A stretch of 64,000 nt of DNA, taken from Primula veris. Its lineage: Eukaryota; Streptophyta; Magnoliopsida; Ericales; Primulaceae. The stretch spans positions 21,822,126 to 21,886,125 of the forward strand of contig OY821747.1 in NCBI GenBank assembly GCA_963682055.1, written 5' to 3'. Below, in pieces: positions 31,618-44,307 of the stretch; the first letter of the stretch is position 1; every line of letters starts with the position of its first letter. A model generated the notes under the pieces. The model was not told where the DNA came from, searched no databases, and saw only the letters and a program-made list of their open reading frames with translations. A program made the position numbers and the translations under genes.

Positions 31618-33441
31618 TGCAAAATGTATGTACACATACGTAAGAAAAATATTGGATTAGAAACTGCATATAAACATGTTCATTTAAAAAACGTTTCTTA
31701 AAAGAATTATACTTCTTCAGGTCAGAAAGAAATTAAAAACATCACGTGGCGTGTTTGGCATCAGCTTTTTGACAGTGAGGTCTTTTGCACCATCTTAGTT
31801 TTTTTGCTTAAAAGTGAGTTGTAACTTGTTTTTGTCAATAAGTCAATTGCAGCTTATCTACTCTACCCAGAAAATTGCATGTGTGGAATTCAGACCTTAC
31901 ATCAGTAACTAACCCAAACAAAAATCACAGAAAAATCGCACAAAAAAGAGAGGACACATCCAGCTAGTATTCCAATAATTTAAATAATAAAAAAAAGCTT
32001 GCTTTCCAGAATCTACAATGCGGTTATGGCACCATAGCTTTTTCTGCTTATAAGCGACTTCTAACATGTTTTTATTGACAAGTCAATTTTCACTTATTTT
32101 AACTTACACGGGTGACTTGTATATATACAAACATATTTCATAAGAATTTCAGTTTTGGTAGTTTTTAAGTTAAAAGTTAAAAAGCTAAAAAAAAAAAGCA
32201 AATTCCTAGCTTCTGTGTTTTTGAGTTTTTTTTAGCCTTTTTGACCCAAAAGCTATCTATTTAAAAGCTAACAAACCAAATACCCGTAAATTAATTGAAG
32301 TAAACAGCTATAAAGGCAGGAAGTTGTTGTCAAACAGGCACCAAATCACGAGAGGAAGCATACATCTGGCTACTAACTTAATGTGGTTCTGCTTCACCGA
32401 AGTGTTGCAAGCAACAAATGTTACAGCTCATTTCCTACTCCAAGAAGTGTGTTTGTAGAATTACATATCTTACAAAATTATAGTAAAAGTACACAGAAAA
32501 GAGATGATGATACATTCAGCTAACATAAAAAATAAATAAATAAAAACAGAGGAAAATGTATAACCGAAACCAACAGACAAGTTTACAGTTACCTGAGAAG
32601 ATGTATCACTGTATCACGTGACTTCATATCACAAATAAGCAAAACAATAACTATATATAAACAAACAGAGCATGCATTCAGTTAAAAAGCCAAGAAAAAA
32701 AAAGGCAAAAACACATCTTTAGTTAACAAAACCTAAGTACCTAATAAAAACTTTTTTACAGAAATCGAAATTTGCGAGCAATTAACTTCGACACCCTAAT
32801 TCCAAAAAACACCAGAAAAAGCTCGATTTGATTTACGGAGCATTACAAAAAGAATAAATAAATTTAAACACTAATATGAAACCCTAGATACACTAAAAAA
32901 AGTCCAATGTAAATCTAAGAAACATATAAAAAATCAAACATAAATATTAATCCACTAACATCAAGAACACTAATTCAAAAATACTTCAATTAAAATCTAA
33001 GAAACAAAAAAAAAAAGAAATTAAATAGTAAATAACTTCAAAACCCTAAATACACCACAAACAGCTCGATTCAAATCTAAAAAAAATAGCTAAACATTAA
33101 ATCTAACACCATAATCACAAACCCTAAAAACATCAAAAACAGTTCGATCATAATCTAATGAACACCAACAATTTCAAAAAAAAAAAAACTTCAAAAACTC
33201 TAGAAACAAAATAAAACTTGAATAGCAATCTGAAGACAGTAAAAATATCAAAACATGAAAAACCTTTAAAAACATCAAATCTCAAACCCTAGAAACGAAA
33301 TACACACTTCAATTGCAATCAGAAGACAATAAAAAAATAAAAAAATCAAACATTTACTTCAATAACCGCAATATATTAAAAAAAAAGAAACCCTAGAAAC
33401 AAAATAAAAGTTCGATTCAGATCTGATAAACACGATAATAC
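31618..33441 (-). other. Leader (5' UTR) intron of the helicase gene
   Basis: An acceptor CAG directly precedes the ATG exon (exon from 31617). A donor CTAG|GTATT is at 33441. The 1.8-kb intron thus lies two bases before the start codon. Its 5' half (about 32870-33440) consists of degenerate repeats of the exon-proximal segment AAACCCTAGAAAC... GATTCAGATCTGA. On the transcribed strand it carries copies of TTAGATTTG and near variants, which resemble the TTNGATYTG motif tied to intron-mediated enhancement in plants. The boundaries are inferred from sequence only. Confidence 0.65.
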
Positions 33442-33640
33442 CTAGATTCGACGAATTAAAGACGATCAATATAATATGACGTGTCGTGAGGAGAGATATG
33501 CTCTGTTTCTCTCTCTACAGGAGAAATTTGTATAGATATATATATATATAGAGAGAGAGAGCTACGATTCCGAGAGCAGAGGAAACGTAGGTAGAGAGAG
33601 AGAGAGAAAGAAAGAATGATACACGTAATGTTGTACAGTA
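33442..33640 (-). promoter_or_regulatory. Helicase 5' UTR exon and core promoter region
   Basis: On the minus strand it contains CT-rich stretches (GAGAGAGAG runs on plus at 33551-33611) and an alternating TA block at 33535-33550. Such pyrimidine patches are common at plant transcription starts. I place the 5' UTR exon here because it ends at the leader-intron donor at 33441, but I cannot fix the start site. Confidence 0.5.
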
Positions 33641-33750
33641 CTTATAGGCGGCTACTGACCATTGAAGGCCAGGTCTTTTAACCCTGGTTAGTAAATTTGT
33701 TAACTATGGTTTCACAAGTTGCCACTATTTTTTTGAGTTTATTATTAAAG
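33586..33750 (-). repeat. Helicase upstream segment, copy A of a dispersed duplication
   Basis: The stretch from CGTAGGTAGAGA through ACTTATAGGCGGCTACTG to CCCTGGTTAGTAAATTTGTT recurs in diverged form at about 52940-53200 (copy B) and at 53360-53381/54438-54960 (copy C, split by two hAT elements). It lies immediately beyond the helicase start region and ends at the old Copia LTR. Confidence 0.65.
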
Positions 33751-33753
33751 TTG

Positions 33754-33982
33754 TGTTTTAACCCAAATTAGTTCAATAATATATCTAAAAGAGAGATACA
33801 ATGATGGTCAAAATATATGTATTCAAGTATAGTGTAGGTGTTCCAAACTTTATAGGCACAACCACTTTATATAGGCTAAATGTTGGGAGATTACAAGTTA
33901 ATTATTCAAAAGTTTGTAACATACAAAAGAGCAAATGATATGTAACTGCTATACTTAAATGGGCAATCCATGAGTTACAACA
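33754..33982 (-). repeat. 3' LTR of the old Copia element
   Basis: 229 bp, TG...CA ends, preceded in the element's direction by a purine-rich GAAGAGGAAG. Differs from the other LTR by substitutions and a roughly 30-bp indel. Confidence 0.75.
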
Positions 33983-34070
33983 CTTCCTCTTCGATGTCCA
34001 AAAGTATACTTAATCACATTTGAGCTCATCCGTCTTGTAGCTTGTTAGTACGAACTAACCACTAACAAAC

Positions 34071-34440
34071 GTCTCATTAAAACCTTACTAGAGAAAACCC
34101 ATTAGAAAAAAAACATCTGACAAAAGACAAAAAGAGTACGATTTGGTTAGAACAATAGGGGCAACCACATACATAAAGTGCCTCATCAAAACCTTTACAG
34201 AGTAAACCGAATGGGAAAAACGGAAAAACCTCCGATCGAAGGAAAAAGAGTACACTGTGATTAGAAGTATTTAACTGGATGCTCCCCCTGATTTAGAGCA
34301 TCATTAGTGAAGATTTTCTCGATCTAGTATCTCATTAAAAACATTGTCAAGGTAAACCCAATGGAAAAAAAACCTTTGACTAAGGATAAAAGGAGTACAC
34401 GATCTGAAATGAGAAATCGACCATACATCAGGATGCTCCC
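34071..34440 (-). repeat. Three tandem copies in the 3' UTR of the old Copia element
   Basis: Starting near 34071, 34181 and 34328, each copy has CTCAT-AAAACC, then AAACCCAATGG-AAAA and a terminal AAAAGAGTAC-type end. The last two are followed by GGATGCTCCCCCT. This motif is common in the 3' UTR of plant Copia elements; here it is triplicated. Confidence 0.7.
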
Positions 34441-34580
34441 CCTCACTTGCACACGACAGGGTGCAAGGACATGTCACTTTAGGATAGCTCAGAGAGCTTC
34501 CTAAAACCAATTGCTCTGACATGTTTCTGAAACGAATACTTTGGCAGCGACTTGGTGAACAAGTCTGCATGATTATTCTC

Positions 34581-35343
34581 TTATCCAATATGTTTAACTT
34601 CAATCTTTTGAAGCGCTTGTTGCTCATGTGTAAAGAACAATTTTGGCGAGATATGTTTGGTGGCATCACCTTTGATGTAACTATGTTTTACTTGATTAAT
34701 AACAGCGGTGTTGTCCTCATAAATGACAACATGTTCATCCGGATCATAAGCTAAATCACACGTACTTTGAATATGGCCAATAATTGCTCGAAGACATACA
34801 CACTCTCTAGTCGCCTCATACAGCGCGAGTAGCTCAAAGTGGTTCGTCGAATTAGCCACCAATGTCTGTTTACGAGACCTCATGATATCGTCGTGTTCCC
34901 AATAGTAACGACATAACCAGATTGGGAACGCCTCTTATGCGGGTCTGGTCTCTTATGCGGGTCTGATAAGTAACCCGCATCGGCGTAACCGACAAGGGTC
35001 GCGTTATTTTGAGTGCAAATAGGGTTGGACTCACTCCCTGATGTGTAGGGATAGAACAAACCCATATCTGTAGTACCCTTAAGGTTATATAACAGAAGAC
35101 GTCTTTAATGTCATTACAGTGGCGGCGTGTTGACCCGGTGTTGTGTCGAACTAAACAATTAACAGCAAACGAGATATCCGATTTAGTACATTGAGCCAAG
35201 TAGAATAGTGTGCCAATTGCACCCAGATATGAGCACTCAGGACTCAATATCTCTTTATCGTCCTCCTTATTAATGTCTAGAGAGCGGACGACCATGTGAG
35301 TGGAGGACGGTTTTACGTCATGATGATCAAACAGTCTCAACAC
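34581..35343 (-). pseudogene. Copia RNase H region, decayed
   Basis: Pieces in several frames: YLGAIGTLFYLAQCTKSDISFAV (the RT-RNase H linker), VGYADAGYLSDPHKR and the end with HVVIYEDNTAVINQ and DATKHISPK. Frame changes separate them. A 14-bp duplication (CTTATGCGGGTCTG) produces a repeated DPHKR, which should disrupt the fold. No longer functional. Confidence 0.85.
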
Positions 35344-35358
35344 CTTCTCGGTGTAATT

Positions 35359-36333
35359 TTATTGATGGACTAAAATTCCATCTTTACGGTGCTCGATCTG
35401 CAGGCCGAGGCAATACCGTGTCTTCCCAAGATCTTTCATCTCGAATTCCTTCTTCAGGAGTTCGACAGTTTTGAATAACTCTTTCGAGATTCCTATGAGA
35501 TTCATATCATCTACATAGACTGCGATAATAGGGAATCCTGAAGTGGATTTCTTTATGAACACGCATGGGCATAATTCATCATTAACATATCCCAAGCCGA
35601 TCAAGTATTCACTTAAACGGTTATAACACATTCGTTCGGATTGTTTCAATCCATATAGTGAACGTCTCAGTCTAATAGAGAATGTGCTCCATGGCCGGGA
35701 ACTACTTGATTCAGGCAACTTAAGTCCTTCAAAGACTTTCATGTATATCTCTGTGTCCAGATCCCCATAGTAATAAGCTGTGACCACATCCATGAGCTGC
35801 ATATTCAGTTTTTCGGAAACTACTAAACTGATTAGGTAATGGAACGTTATAATGTCCATTACGGGAGAAAACGTCTCCTCGTAATCAAATCTAGGGCGTT
35901 GAGAGAAGTATTGCGCCACTATGCGAGCTTTGTAACTAACAATCTCATTACTCTCATTACACTTCCTAACGAAAACCCATTTATAACTAACTAGTTTAAC
36001 ATTGGACGGTGTTAGAACGACAGGTCCAAACATTCTTCGTTTCATGAAAGAATCCAATTCAGCATGGATTGCTTGTTTCCATTGAGGCCAGTCTGTTCTT
36101 CGCTGACACTCAGCAACGGTGCGTGGTTCCATGTCATCATTGCTCATAATGTCAGTGGTCACTGCGTATATGAACACATCATCGATGACAGTCTCGTTTT
36201 GCTTCAAAATATCATCTAAACTAGTATACTCGACGGATATTTCGAGGTTATCGGGATGATTAGGAACTGGTGTTACATCAGGAACGCGCTCCTCTAATAC
36301 ATCACCGTGATTCTTAATGATCTCATGTGGCAA
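35359..36333 (-). pseudogene. Copia reverse transcriptase, decayed
   Basis: The longest surviving frame of this element. It carries WPQWKQAIHAEL, WVFVRKCNE, DVVTAYYYGDLDTEIYMK, RRSLYGLKQSERMCYNRL and the catalytic YVDDMNL. Several normally conserved residues are changed (for example AYYYGDL for AFLNGDL-type sequence). It ends at a stop after ILVHQ, before the RNase H frame. Confidence 0.85.
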
Positions 36334-36611
36334 AACGGATACAACGGAAATTCTCCTCCTACGAGGCAGAACATCCTTAGAACCAACCGGTCTTCCTCTT
36401 TTCTTGGAAAGAGCGGCGAACTACACGTTCTTCCTCCTACGGTCGACGACAACGTCCTTTGCTCGGTGGGTACAACCAGAACAACATGTTCAACAAGAAC
36501 ATGGCGTCTCACATGAATGTCTATCCTTGCAGGCACATTTGCAGCAGGTATATGTGATTTTGTGACATTTGCTAGGTCATTATATGCGTCTGACATTTGA
36601 TTTGAAACATT

Positions 36612-37525
36612 TTACAGACCTAGAATTCTCTGCACCTCCTTATCACTATGTGCATTAGGGGGATCGAGATGAGACATAGTGGGTACATGCCACATTAATT
36701 CACGTTGTTCCTCATCAACATTAACGTGTATTTCACCCCTTAATGAAGGGAAGATAGTCTCATCGAAGTCACAAACTACATGTCTAGCGGTAAAGAGATC
36801 GCATGTCACTAAATAACATATTATGGATGGGGATTCATAACCGACATATATTCCCCATCATTTCTGAGGTCCAAATTTTGAACCCTTTGGCGGCTCAATT
36901 GGAACATTGACTAAACACCCAAACACGTATAGATGTGGGAGTCAGGCTCATATCCAGTTATCAACTGGTACGCAGATAGTGGTTGGGTGGCCATGGGTCT
37001 CAGATGGACCAACGCAGTAGCATGCAAAATTGCATAACCCCATGCAGAAATTGAAAGTTTGGTGCGCATTACCAAAGTTCGCACAATCATTTGCAAACGC
37101 TTAATGAAAGCTTCTGCAATACCGTTTTGGGTGTGAACATAAGCAACTGGATGTTCAAGATCAATTCCCAACGTTATGTAATAATCATCGAAAGTTATCG
37201 ATGTGAACTCTGCGGCATTATCAAGTCTAATAGACTTTATTGGATAATCCGGATGGTCATCCCTCAACTTAATGATCTGGGCAAGGAGTTTAGGAAACGA
37301 TGCATTTCTTGTGAACAATAAATCTACGTGTGACCATCTTGTCGATGCATCAACCAAAACCATGGAATATTTAAATGATCTGCATGTTGGATGGACTGGT
37401 CCACAAATATCTCCTTGAATTCTTTCAAGGAATTGGGAAACCAATTTTGTAGGTTTCACTTGAATTGGTTTGAGATTTATCTTTCCAATAGAGCATGTTT
37501 GGCATAGGCTTTTCAGATTGATCAC
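36612..37525 (-). pseudogene. Copia integrase, decayed
   Basis: Catalytic core motifs: QGDICGP, SIRLDNAAEFTS (second D) and AYVHTQNGIAEAFIKR (E). The C-terminal part continues in another frame, and 36809-36612 keeps CDFDETIFPSLRG. Frame breaks between the pieces. Confidence 0.8.
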
Positions 37526-38010
37526 GAAATTTTTTCCTCCAAGAGGATACCCATGTTTGGCATCGTATTTTGAGCCGGGTGTCCCAGCTGGTCATGCCAT
37601 AACATATAAATGCTCTCATCAATCGGCGCCCGCCGAATGATTGGATTGCTTTCAATGTTTCGTATTGTGGCAACATACAAACCACAAACCACTTGAGTGG
37701 AGGTGATGTAAAGGTATTCAATACCATTTTCACGAGCAGTTTTAATATGAAACTTATTTTCTCGGATATTCTTAAAACTCAACAAGGTTCGACTCGATCT
37801 CGGAGAATATAAGGCCTCAGATATGGTCAAAAGAGTACCATTTGAAAACAAGATATGAGCTTTACCAAAGCCTTCAACAAGGGTCGACGGGCCCGAAATT
37901 GTTGTCACTGGGGTTACTTTAGGCATAAAGTTGATAAAATAGCATTTATCTTTTAAGATAGTGTGTGTAGTACCACTATCAGCCACACAATCAACTGTCC
38001 CACAGTTCAT
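37522..38010 (-). pseudogene. Copia protease and pre-integrase region, decayed
   Basis: Protease active site DSGTTHT after CVA, then LYSPRSSRTLLSF and a pre-integrase LWHDQLGHPAQN. The frame ends a few codons later than the integrase frame begins, with an overlap in a different frame. Confidence 0.82.
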
Positions 38011-38279
38011 GCCTAAAAGTAAAATAATTTAAAGTCAGTCACATTAATAAAGGAATCGCTTAACGAAATAACTTTAAATTATTGCGAAAAATATTCAAAT
38101 ACATTTATTTATAATGCAAAACCACATAATCCAAAAGAAACAAATATCAAAGGGAAAAAGCATAATACTAATGAAAATTAAATCCAAGAGCTAAACAAGT
38201 GCTCAATTATTAACGAAAATGAAGGAAAAAAACATTATTCTTCCATTTGAGCCATGAAATTCGGGGTCTCAAGAATTTC

Positions 38280-39250
38280 CTATCCGCTCGCTTCAACCAT
38301 ATTTTCTTTGGCATTTATGCCCCTATGATAGTTTTGAACTTCTTGGGGAGTTGCCTTGCAGGTCCTTCGCATATGACCATAAACACCACATTTGTAGCAC
38401 AGAATTTGCTCTTGAGCATTTTCTCTTGCTTTGGGACGACCGGCCCTATTGTTGTTTTTCCTACCACGAGACTGTCTAGGAGCCAAAGGTCTTCGGTTCA
38501 GACGATTGTCCAAACCTCGCTTGGCTGGGCGAGCATTACGCTCCCCATGATTCTTTGGCTGACGGGACGACTTGCCCTTGTCTCGGTTCCCATATCGTGG
38601 ACGTGGTCTACGAACAGCATAAGCATCAGGCCTTGGAATAGCCTTTGTCCCAACAGGACGAGAATTGTTGTTTCTCATTAAAACGAGACTATTTTTCTCG
38701 TCCAATAACAGCTGGGTGATGAGCTCGGGGAACTTGGTATACTTAGACTAACGATATTGCTTTTGGAGCAAGTTGTCAGAGGTAGGAAATGTGGTGTAGG
38801 TCTACTCCAGCAAGTCATTGTCGGTTAATGTTTCACCACAATACTGGAGAAGAGCACGAATCCTACATACGTTGGCATTATATTTCGTAACGCTTTTGAA
38901 GTCTTGAAATTGCAGATTCAGCCAATCATGGCGGGCTTCAGGAAGCCAGATGATCTTTTGGTAGTCAAAACACTCTCTGAGAGAGTCCCACAACATCTTC
39001 GGTGAGGTGATCGCTATGAACTCAGACTTCATTATGTCTGATAAGTGACGGCGGAACAGAATCATCGCCCTCGCATTCATTTCACGCGTCACTTCCACTT
39101 CACATTCATCCTCATCATGAGATCATGTCCAATAATCCTTGGGCATATAAATGGTTCTGGATATCTTGAGTCCAGTCCAAGCAGTTCTTGTCAGCGGCAT
39201 CGAGGATCGGAAAGTCAAGTTTGATTGATATTTTTCTACAACGGGAGAAA
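38280..39250 (-). pseudogene. Copia gag, decayed
   Basis: The N-terminal part reads LDFPILDAADKNCLDWTQDI and NHLYAQGL; the middle keeps ILFRRHL and EARHDWLNLQFQDF; the C-terminal part is basic, with a zinc knuckle CYKCGVYGHMRRTC. In-frame stops lie near 39115 and 38800. The intended start codon is not clear, and TTGTAG just before KISIKL could be an intron acceptor. Confidence 0.78.
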
Positions 39251-39360
39251 AATATTGGATTAGTTATCATATAAATCAACAGGTTTATATGTTTATGGTT
39301 TGCATAAGCATAAACTTGTTTCGAATCGACTGGTTCGAAAAATACCAGTTTTGCTTTCAA

Positions 39361-41432
39361 TTGAAGAGGTTCTCATTGATCGGGCAACGGGTCGATACTG
39401 AGACACCAATTCGGCAAAAATACACCTATATAGACACATTCGGGGAACTTATTATTTACTCAACCCCTTTTGGTAGCTCTACTTGAACACGACCAAGAAA
39501 GACGGTGAGGGTGGATGACACAAATGACACTTAAACCCGACCTCATTAGGATTCTATCGTCTGCCTATATCTTTCCTAGACATCGTATCCAAATAGGTGA
39601 GCCTATTTGGGGATGATTCGTAATTATTCCAACTTAAATGTGAATATATACCGGTTTTGCAAATTTTTGTGCAAAAAATTTAAGCTCACATATTCAATTC
39701 GTTAAATAAAAATATGTTTTAAAAAATTAATAACTAACACAATTATAATAGTCGTGTGGCATGTTCAACGTTGCATACATGTATTTGGACTAACTAATGG
39801 TAAGTTAACTAACTTATAACACTAAGTTGTCAACCGTGTACTGATAGCATATCATGAGTAATATGTGCAACAATCATAGGCAGATTCACGCATGTATTAC
39901 CAAAATCTTATTCCATGCAGGATAAAATTTATTTTAATCATGGCTAATATTAAGGTGTTCGTATAGGTGTTCTCAATTTAATCAAATTATAAGATACAAT
40001 CATATCGAATATTAAGTACAATTCATCACACATGTTTGCACCTTAACAATATCATATATTAGTAAAGTTAACATGCGGGGTAGATCAATTATATGATAAT
40101 ATACATTTAATTAGCCTACATTAATACGTGATTTGGAGTTACAAAAAATAATTAAGTTACTAACCTTAAACATTAATTACTATATACTAGTAACCTAAGT
40201 TATAATTGCATTTTTTTTTTAAATAATTTTTAAGCATTTACTAGCCACTAACTAACTTAATGTTACAAATTCATATCACACATATTGTAATAGTCATATT
40301 CAAGGCAATAATGATTTAAGTTATATATTTTAGAAAGTAATCAGTTTTTTATAACATGCAATTTCCATTTCTAAATACATAACTATGATAATTGGAGTAA
40401 ACATGAACAAATTAATACACATATACTGTTTTGTATAGAATGGTGTATAATAGGGACTACGGATGTAATTACATATTTTCAGTTGCAGCCTTATTACAGA
40501 AGCAGTTCAATAGTTTCAGATTAATTACATAGTAGTCGTACATGTTCCGGATTACTACCGATCAGTTCTACAGCTTCAGTAAGTGACATATTCAGTCCGA
40601 CAGAATTATATTTCCTATTCATACAAGTTTTAACTCGTTTTTTAGTTACATACATGGGTAACAAAAGCCATTTTTCATCAAAAAAAATCTTTTAACAGTT
40701 TGTATCCATACTAAAATGTTTTTTCCGGTTATATCTTGATTTATATGCAATTTCGCATGGTACATTCAACGATTTTATATGTTACAAACAAATAACAGTA
40801 GTATATAGGAATATCATGGTTATTACCATTTACATTTAACATCCAGCAAATTACTCTTTTACTATTACAATGCATTTTCATAAGCAAACAATTGTTTAAT
40901 AACAACAATATTCATGCATTTACATATGACAATAGTCATAGGTGGATGTTTTTAATAATAAGTATTCATAACATATTGTCATAATCAACTTCTAATAAAC
41001 ATATACACACATATAAATTAATTATGGTCCATGTTATCCTAATTACAAACATAAGTGATTTAACAATTTTAATTGTAAGAATTGTTACTATAAAATCAAT
41101 CACTACAAAAAAAAAATTGTTTTTGCCTAGAATAAGACCATACATTTATAGCATAACATGTCGGTAGATTTATTCGGACAAGTTCCACATAGATGAAGGA
41201 CTACTATACATGAATAATTTAGAACATACTGCTATTTTACATGCGTAGATTACACTAATCAAGTATCAGTAATATTATTTAGTGGTTTTAACATGTTAGT
41301 AAACTACGGATCATTTTTTTTTCATGCAATTAGCAGTGTTATGACAAATAAAGAGATATAAATTTGTGCTTTTCACACGTATGTTGATGAAGGTCGATAG
41401 AAGAAATTTTTACCCAAAACTTTCAAAAGTTT
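39361..41432. other. AT-rich leader region of the old Copia element
   Basis: About 2.1 kb between gag and the primer site (which lies beyond the nested element). Very AT-rich, with no coding frame, repeat or inverted-repeat insertion that I can define. Confidence 0.45.
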
Positions 41433-42605
41433 TGTTGAACGATGTTCTTCTAATCGATTGTTTTAATGATAACAAAATTTGTAAAACATGATAAAAGCTC
41501 ATTTTGCATACTAATCATTTATCTAGCTTGTTAAAGGTTCGAAATGATAGAATACCTAAATACGAAGCCAACGGTTCAAGCGGAACCATAATCGGACTTA
41601 AAATGAAAAAGTTACGAGCATTCGAAGTATAACAAGAAAACCGAGAAATTGCTAGGAAAAACGACCGATCGTTTTGGACAAAACGACCGATCGTTTTTGG
41701 TCCAAAATGTTCTAGTGAGGTCGTTCAAAAAACGACCGATCGAAATGGCCAAAACGACCGATCGTTTTTGGTCAAATTTGTTCCAGTGAGTTCATGATAA
41801 AAACGACCGATCGTTTTTATGAAAACGATCAATCGTTTCCTGCATAATTCAAAAATTAGCTTTTTAACTTATTCTGGAAAATTGGGAAACTGCTTAAAAT
41901 CATTGGATAAAGGCATAACACTTCATACAACGATAACAAAGACCAATTAGCCTTCAAATACCCCCAAATTCCTTAATGAAGAAAACCGTAATTCATACAC
42001 TCATTAAGCTATCAATTCAAGTTCATACTCAAAGCTTATACTTCATTTTTCTCACCTGTATTCATATAAATTCTTGAGTGTAATATTATTGTAATCTTAT
42101 AAACACCAAGATATTATTTGTTAGTGATCGATACTCCTTCGATTCAAATTGTAGAGTGAATTATAAACTCATTTGTGAGCGAGTGATCGGGTAGAGGCTT
42201 TGTAAGCAAGTGTAGCTTAAAAGCTCTAGGTCTTTTCATTCGGGATACTCATAGAGTGAGGGGGAGCTTAATCGGTCGATTAGCTCGTTAGGGTGTAATC
42301 TTGGGAAGAAGATTCTAGTGAAATACTCGGTAGTGTGAATACTGAGGAGAGGAGTAGGCGCGTTTTGCCGAACCTCTATAAATCTTGTGTTATTTCTTTT
42401 CCCTTAACTTTTACTTTCCGCACTTATTTATTGCTTATTTTGATTCCTTGCATAGCTTAAATTAGCATTAAATAGTTAACCAAATTGTTTAGGTATAAAA
42501 TCTACTAATTAGTTTAGTTAATAGCTCAAAGTTTTTATTCCGCAAAAATTGTACGTGAACCTTATTCACCCCCCCCTCTAAGGTTTAGACACTTACGGAC
42601 CAACA
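41433..42605 (+). repeat. 5' LTR of the SIRE-type element
   Basis: TG...CA ends. Contains a cluster of near-palindromic AACGACCGATCGTTTT motifs (41658-41840). Differences from the 3' LTR are frequent (several in the first 250 bp by eye). Confidence 0.93.
41658..41840. promoter_or_regulatory. Clustered palindromic motifs in the LTR
   Basis: Six copies of CGACCGATCG or a one-base variant, most with flanking AAAA/TTTT. Equivalent clusters are in the 3' LTR (51380-51560), the inverted solo LTR (45105-45235) and before ORF3 (48772-48918). A regulatory role is inference. Confidence 0.5.
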
Positions 42606-42607
42606 AT

Positions 42608-42619
42608 TGGTATCAGAGC
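42608..42619 (+). other. Primer-binding site, initiator methionine tRNA type
   Basis: TGGTATCAGAGC two bases after the 5' LTR, the standard plant Copia primer site. Confidence 0.92.
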
Positions 42620-42670
42620 CTAACTCTTCTCTTTATAAAATCTAACGATTTTTTAGTTTAAAGATCCGAT

Positions 42671-44307
42671 ATGTCTTCGTACGCTGACTCAAAATCCATA
42701 ACTAGGCCTCCATTCTTTGACGGTACAAACTATCCGTATTGGAGAGACCTAATGAAAAAATTTCTGTGTGTTTACGAAATAGACCAATGGATTAGCATAA
42801 GTAAAGGCTATAAAATGCGTAGGAGAAATGGTTTAGATAAACTCGTAGAAGAACTCGACACGGATGAACGCGCCATGCCTTTTCTCTAAATTGTAGAGCT
42901 ATAACTTCTATAACTTGTGCGCACTCGCCTAGTGAGTATGAAAAGATTTCCGGTTGTGATACCGCTAAACAAATGTGGGATAAGCTAGCTATTATGCACG
43001 AGGGAACTAGTCAAGTTAAGGACTCTAAAATTAGCATGCTTATTCATGATTATGAACTTTTTAAAGTTGATGATGACGAGTCTATTACTTCTATGTACAC
43101 TCGTTTTACTAAAATTACTAATGATCTTAAAAGACTTCAAAAAGTGTATTCTAGCAAGGAGATGGTGACAAAGATCCTACGAAGTCTTTCAAGAAAATGG
43201 GAATCAAAAGTGACGGCTATTCAAGAAGCCAAGGACATGAACATTCTCTCTCTCGACAACCTCATAGGATCCTTGAGCACTCATGAACTAGACATGACAA
43301 CTCGAAAACAAGAGGATGACTCGAAAAAGAAGAAAGGCATCGCCTTCAAAAGTACAACAAATAACGATAGCGAAAACGATTCCTCTAGCGTGGATGATGA
43401 AATGGCACTCTTCGCCAAACGCTACAACAAGTTCCTAAGTTGGAAAAAGAAGGGCGGACAACGATTTCGGAAAATGGAATATAAAGGAGAGCCTTCCGAA
43501 AAATCGAACAAGAAGGAAGAAATCATTTGCTATAAATGTCACAAACCCGGCCATATGCAAAATGAATGTCCCTTGAAGAAAAAGGAATACAAGAAGGCAT
43601 TCATGGCCGCATGGGAGAGCGATGATGATAGCTCCGATAGCGATAATGAAGAAGTCGCAAACCTATGTCTCATGGCTAGAGACGACGATACCGAGGATGT
43701 AAGCTTCCACTCCTCTAACTCCTCTCTTTCTAATGATGATGGTTTTGATATAAATGATGTGTTAGCTTCTTTAGAAAAAGCTAGAGGTAAAAACAAATCC
43801 TTTAGAAAAATGTTAATTACTTTACAAGACGAACTTAAAAACTTAGCTATAAAAAATGACTCACTCACATCTAAAAATGCCGAACTTGCCATGAAAAATG
43901 ATAAGTTAGTTAACGACCTTAGTTCATGTAAACTTAAGGCGGATAGCGCCGAACTTACTCTTGCTAAGTTCACTAAGGGAAGTAAAATGCTAAGTACTAT
44001 ATTAGCTTCTCAACAAGGCACGTATGATAAAACCGGTGTAGGGTACAACCCACTTCTAACTGCTAAGCATAAAAATCTATTCATCAAACAAATGACTAAA
44101 AATGAAAATAGACGATCAAGTCACTCTCGTAAAAACAACTTGCATAAAAATGACTTAGTTTATAATCGCTTTGTTAAACCAAGCATGCATGTTAAATGTC
44201 TCACTTGCAACCGTAGTGATCACTTTGAGGATTATGTCTATTGCCCTTATAGATATAAATTAAATAGAAATGACTTGGTTTGGATTTCAAAGGGTCGAGA
44301 CACTAAC
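42671..44307 (+). pseudogene. SIRE-type gag, frameshifted
   Basis: Starts MSSYADSKSITRPPFFDG with NYPYWRD, as in Copia gag. The first frame stops at 42889 (MPFL); the same gag continues in a shifted frame with CDTAKQMWDKL, so there is a single-base offset near 42875. It then keeps LSRKWESKVTAIQEA, a Lys/Asp-rich linker and the zinc knuckle CYKCHKPGHMQNEC, followed by a coiled-coil-like stretch. The C-terminal end is cut by the solo LTR at 44308. The gag/pro junction resumes at 45492. Confidence 0.88.

Noticed and set aside
31740..32345. One or two MITEs in the helicase leader intron
   Set aside because: There are GTGTTTGGC and GCTTTTTGACC-like motifs with partial inverted counterparts, but I could not define ends or a target duplication.
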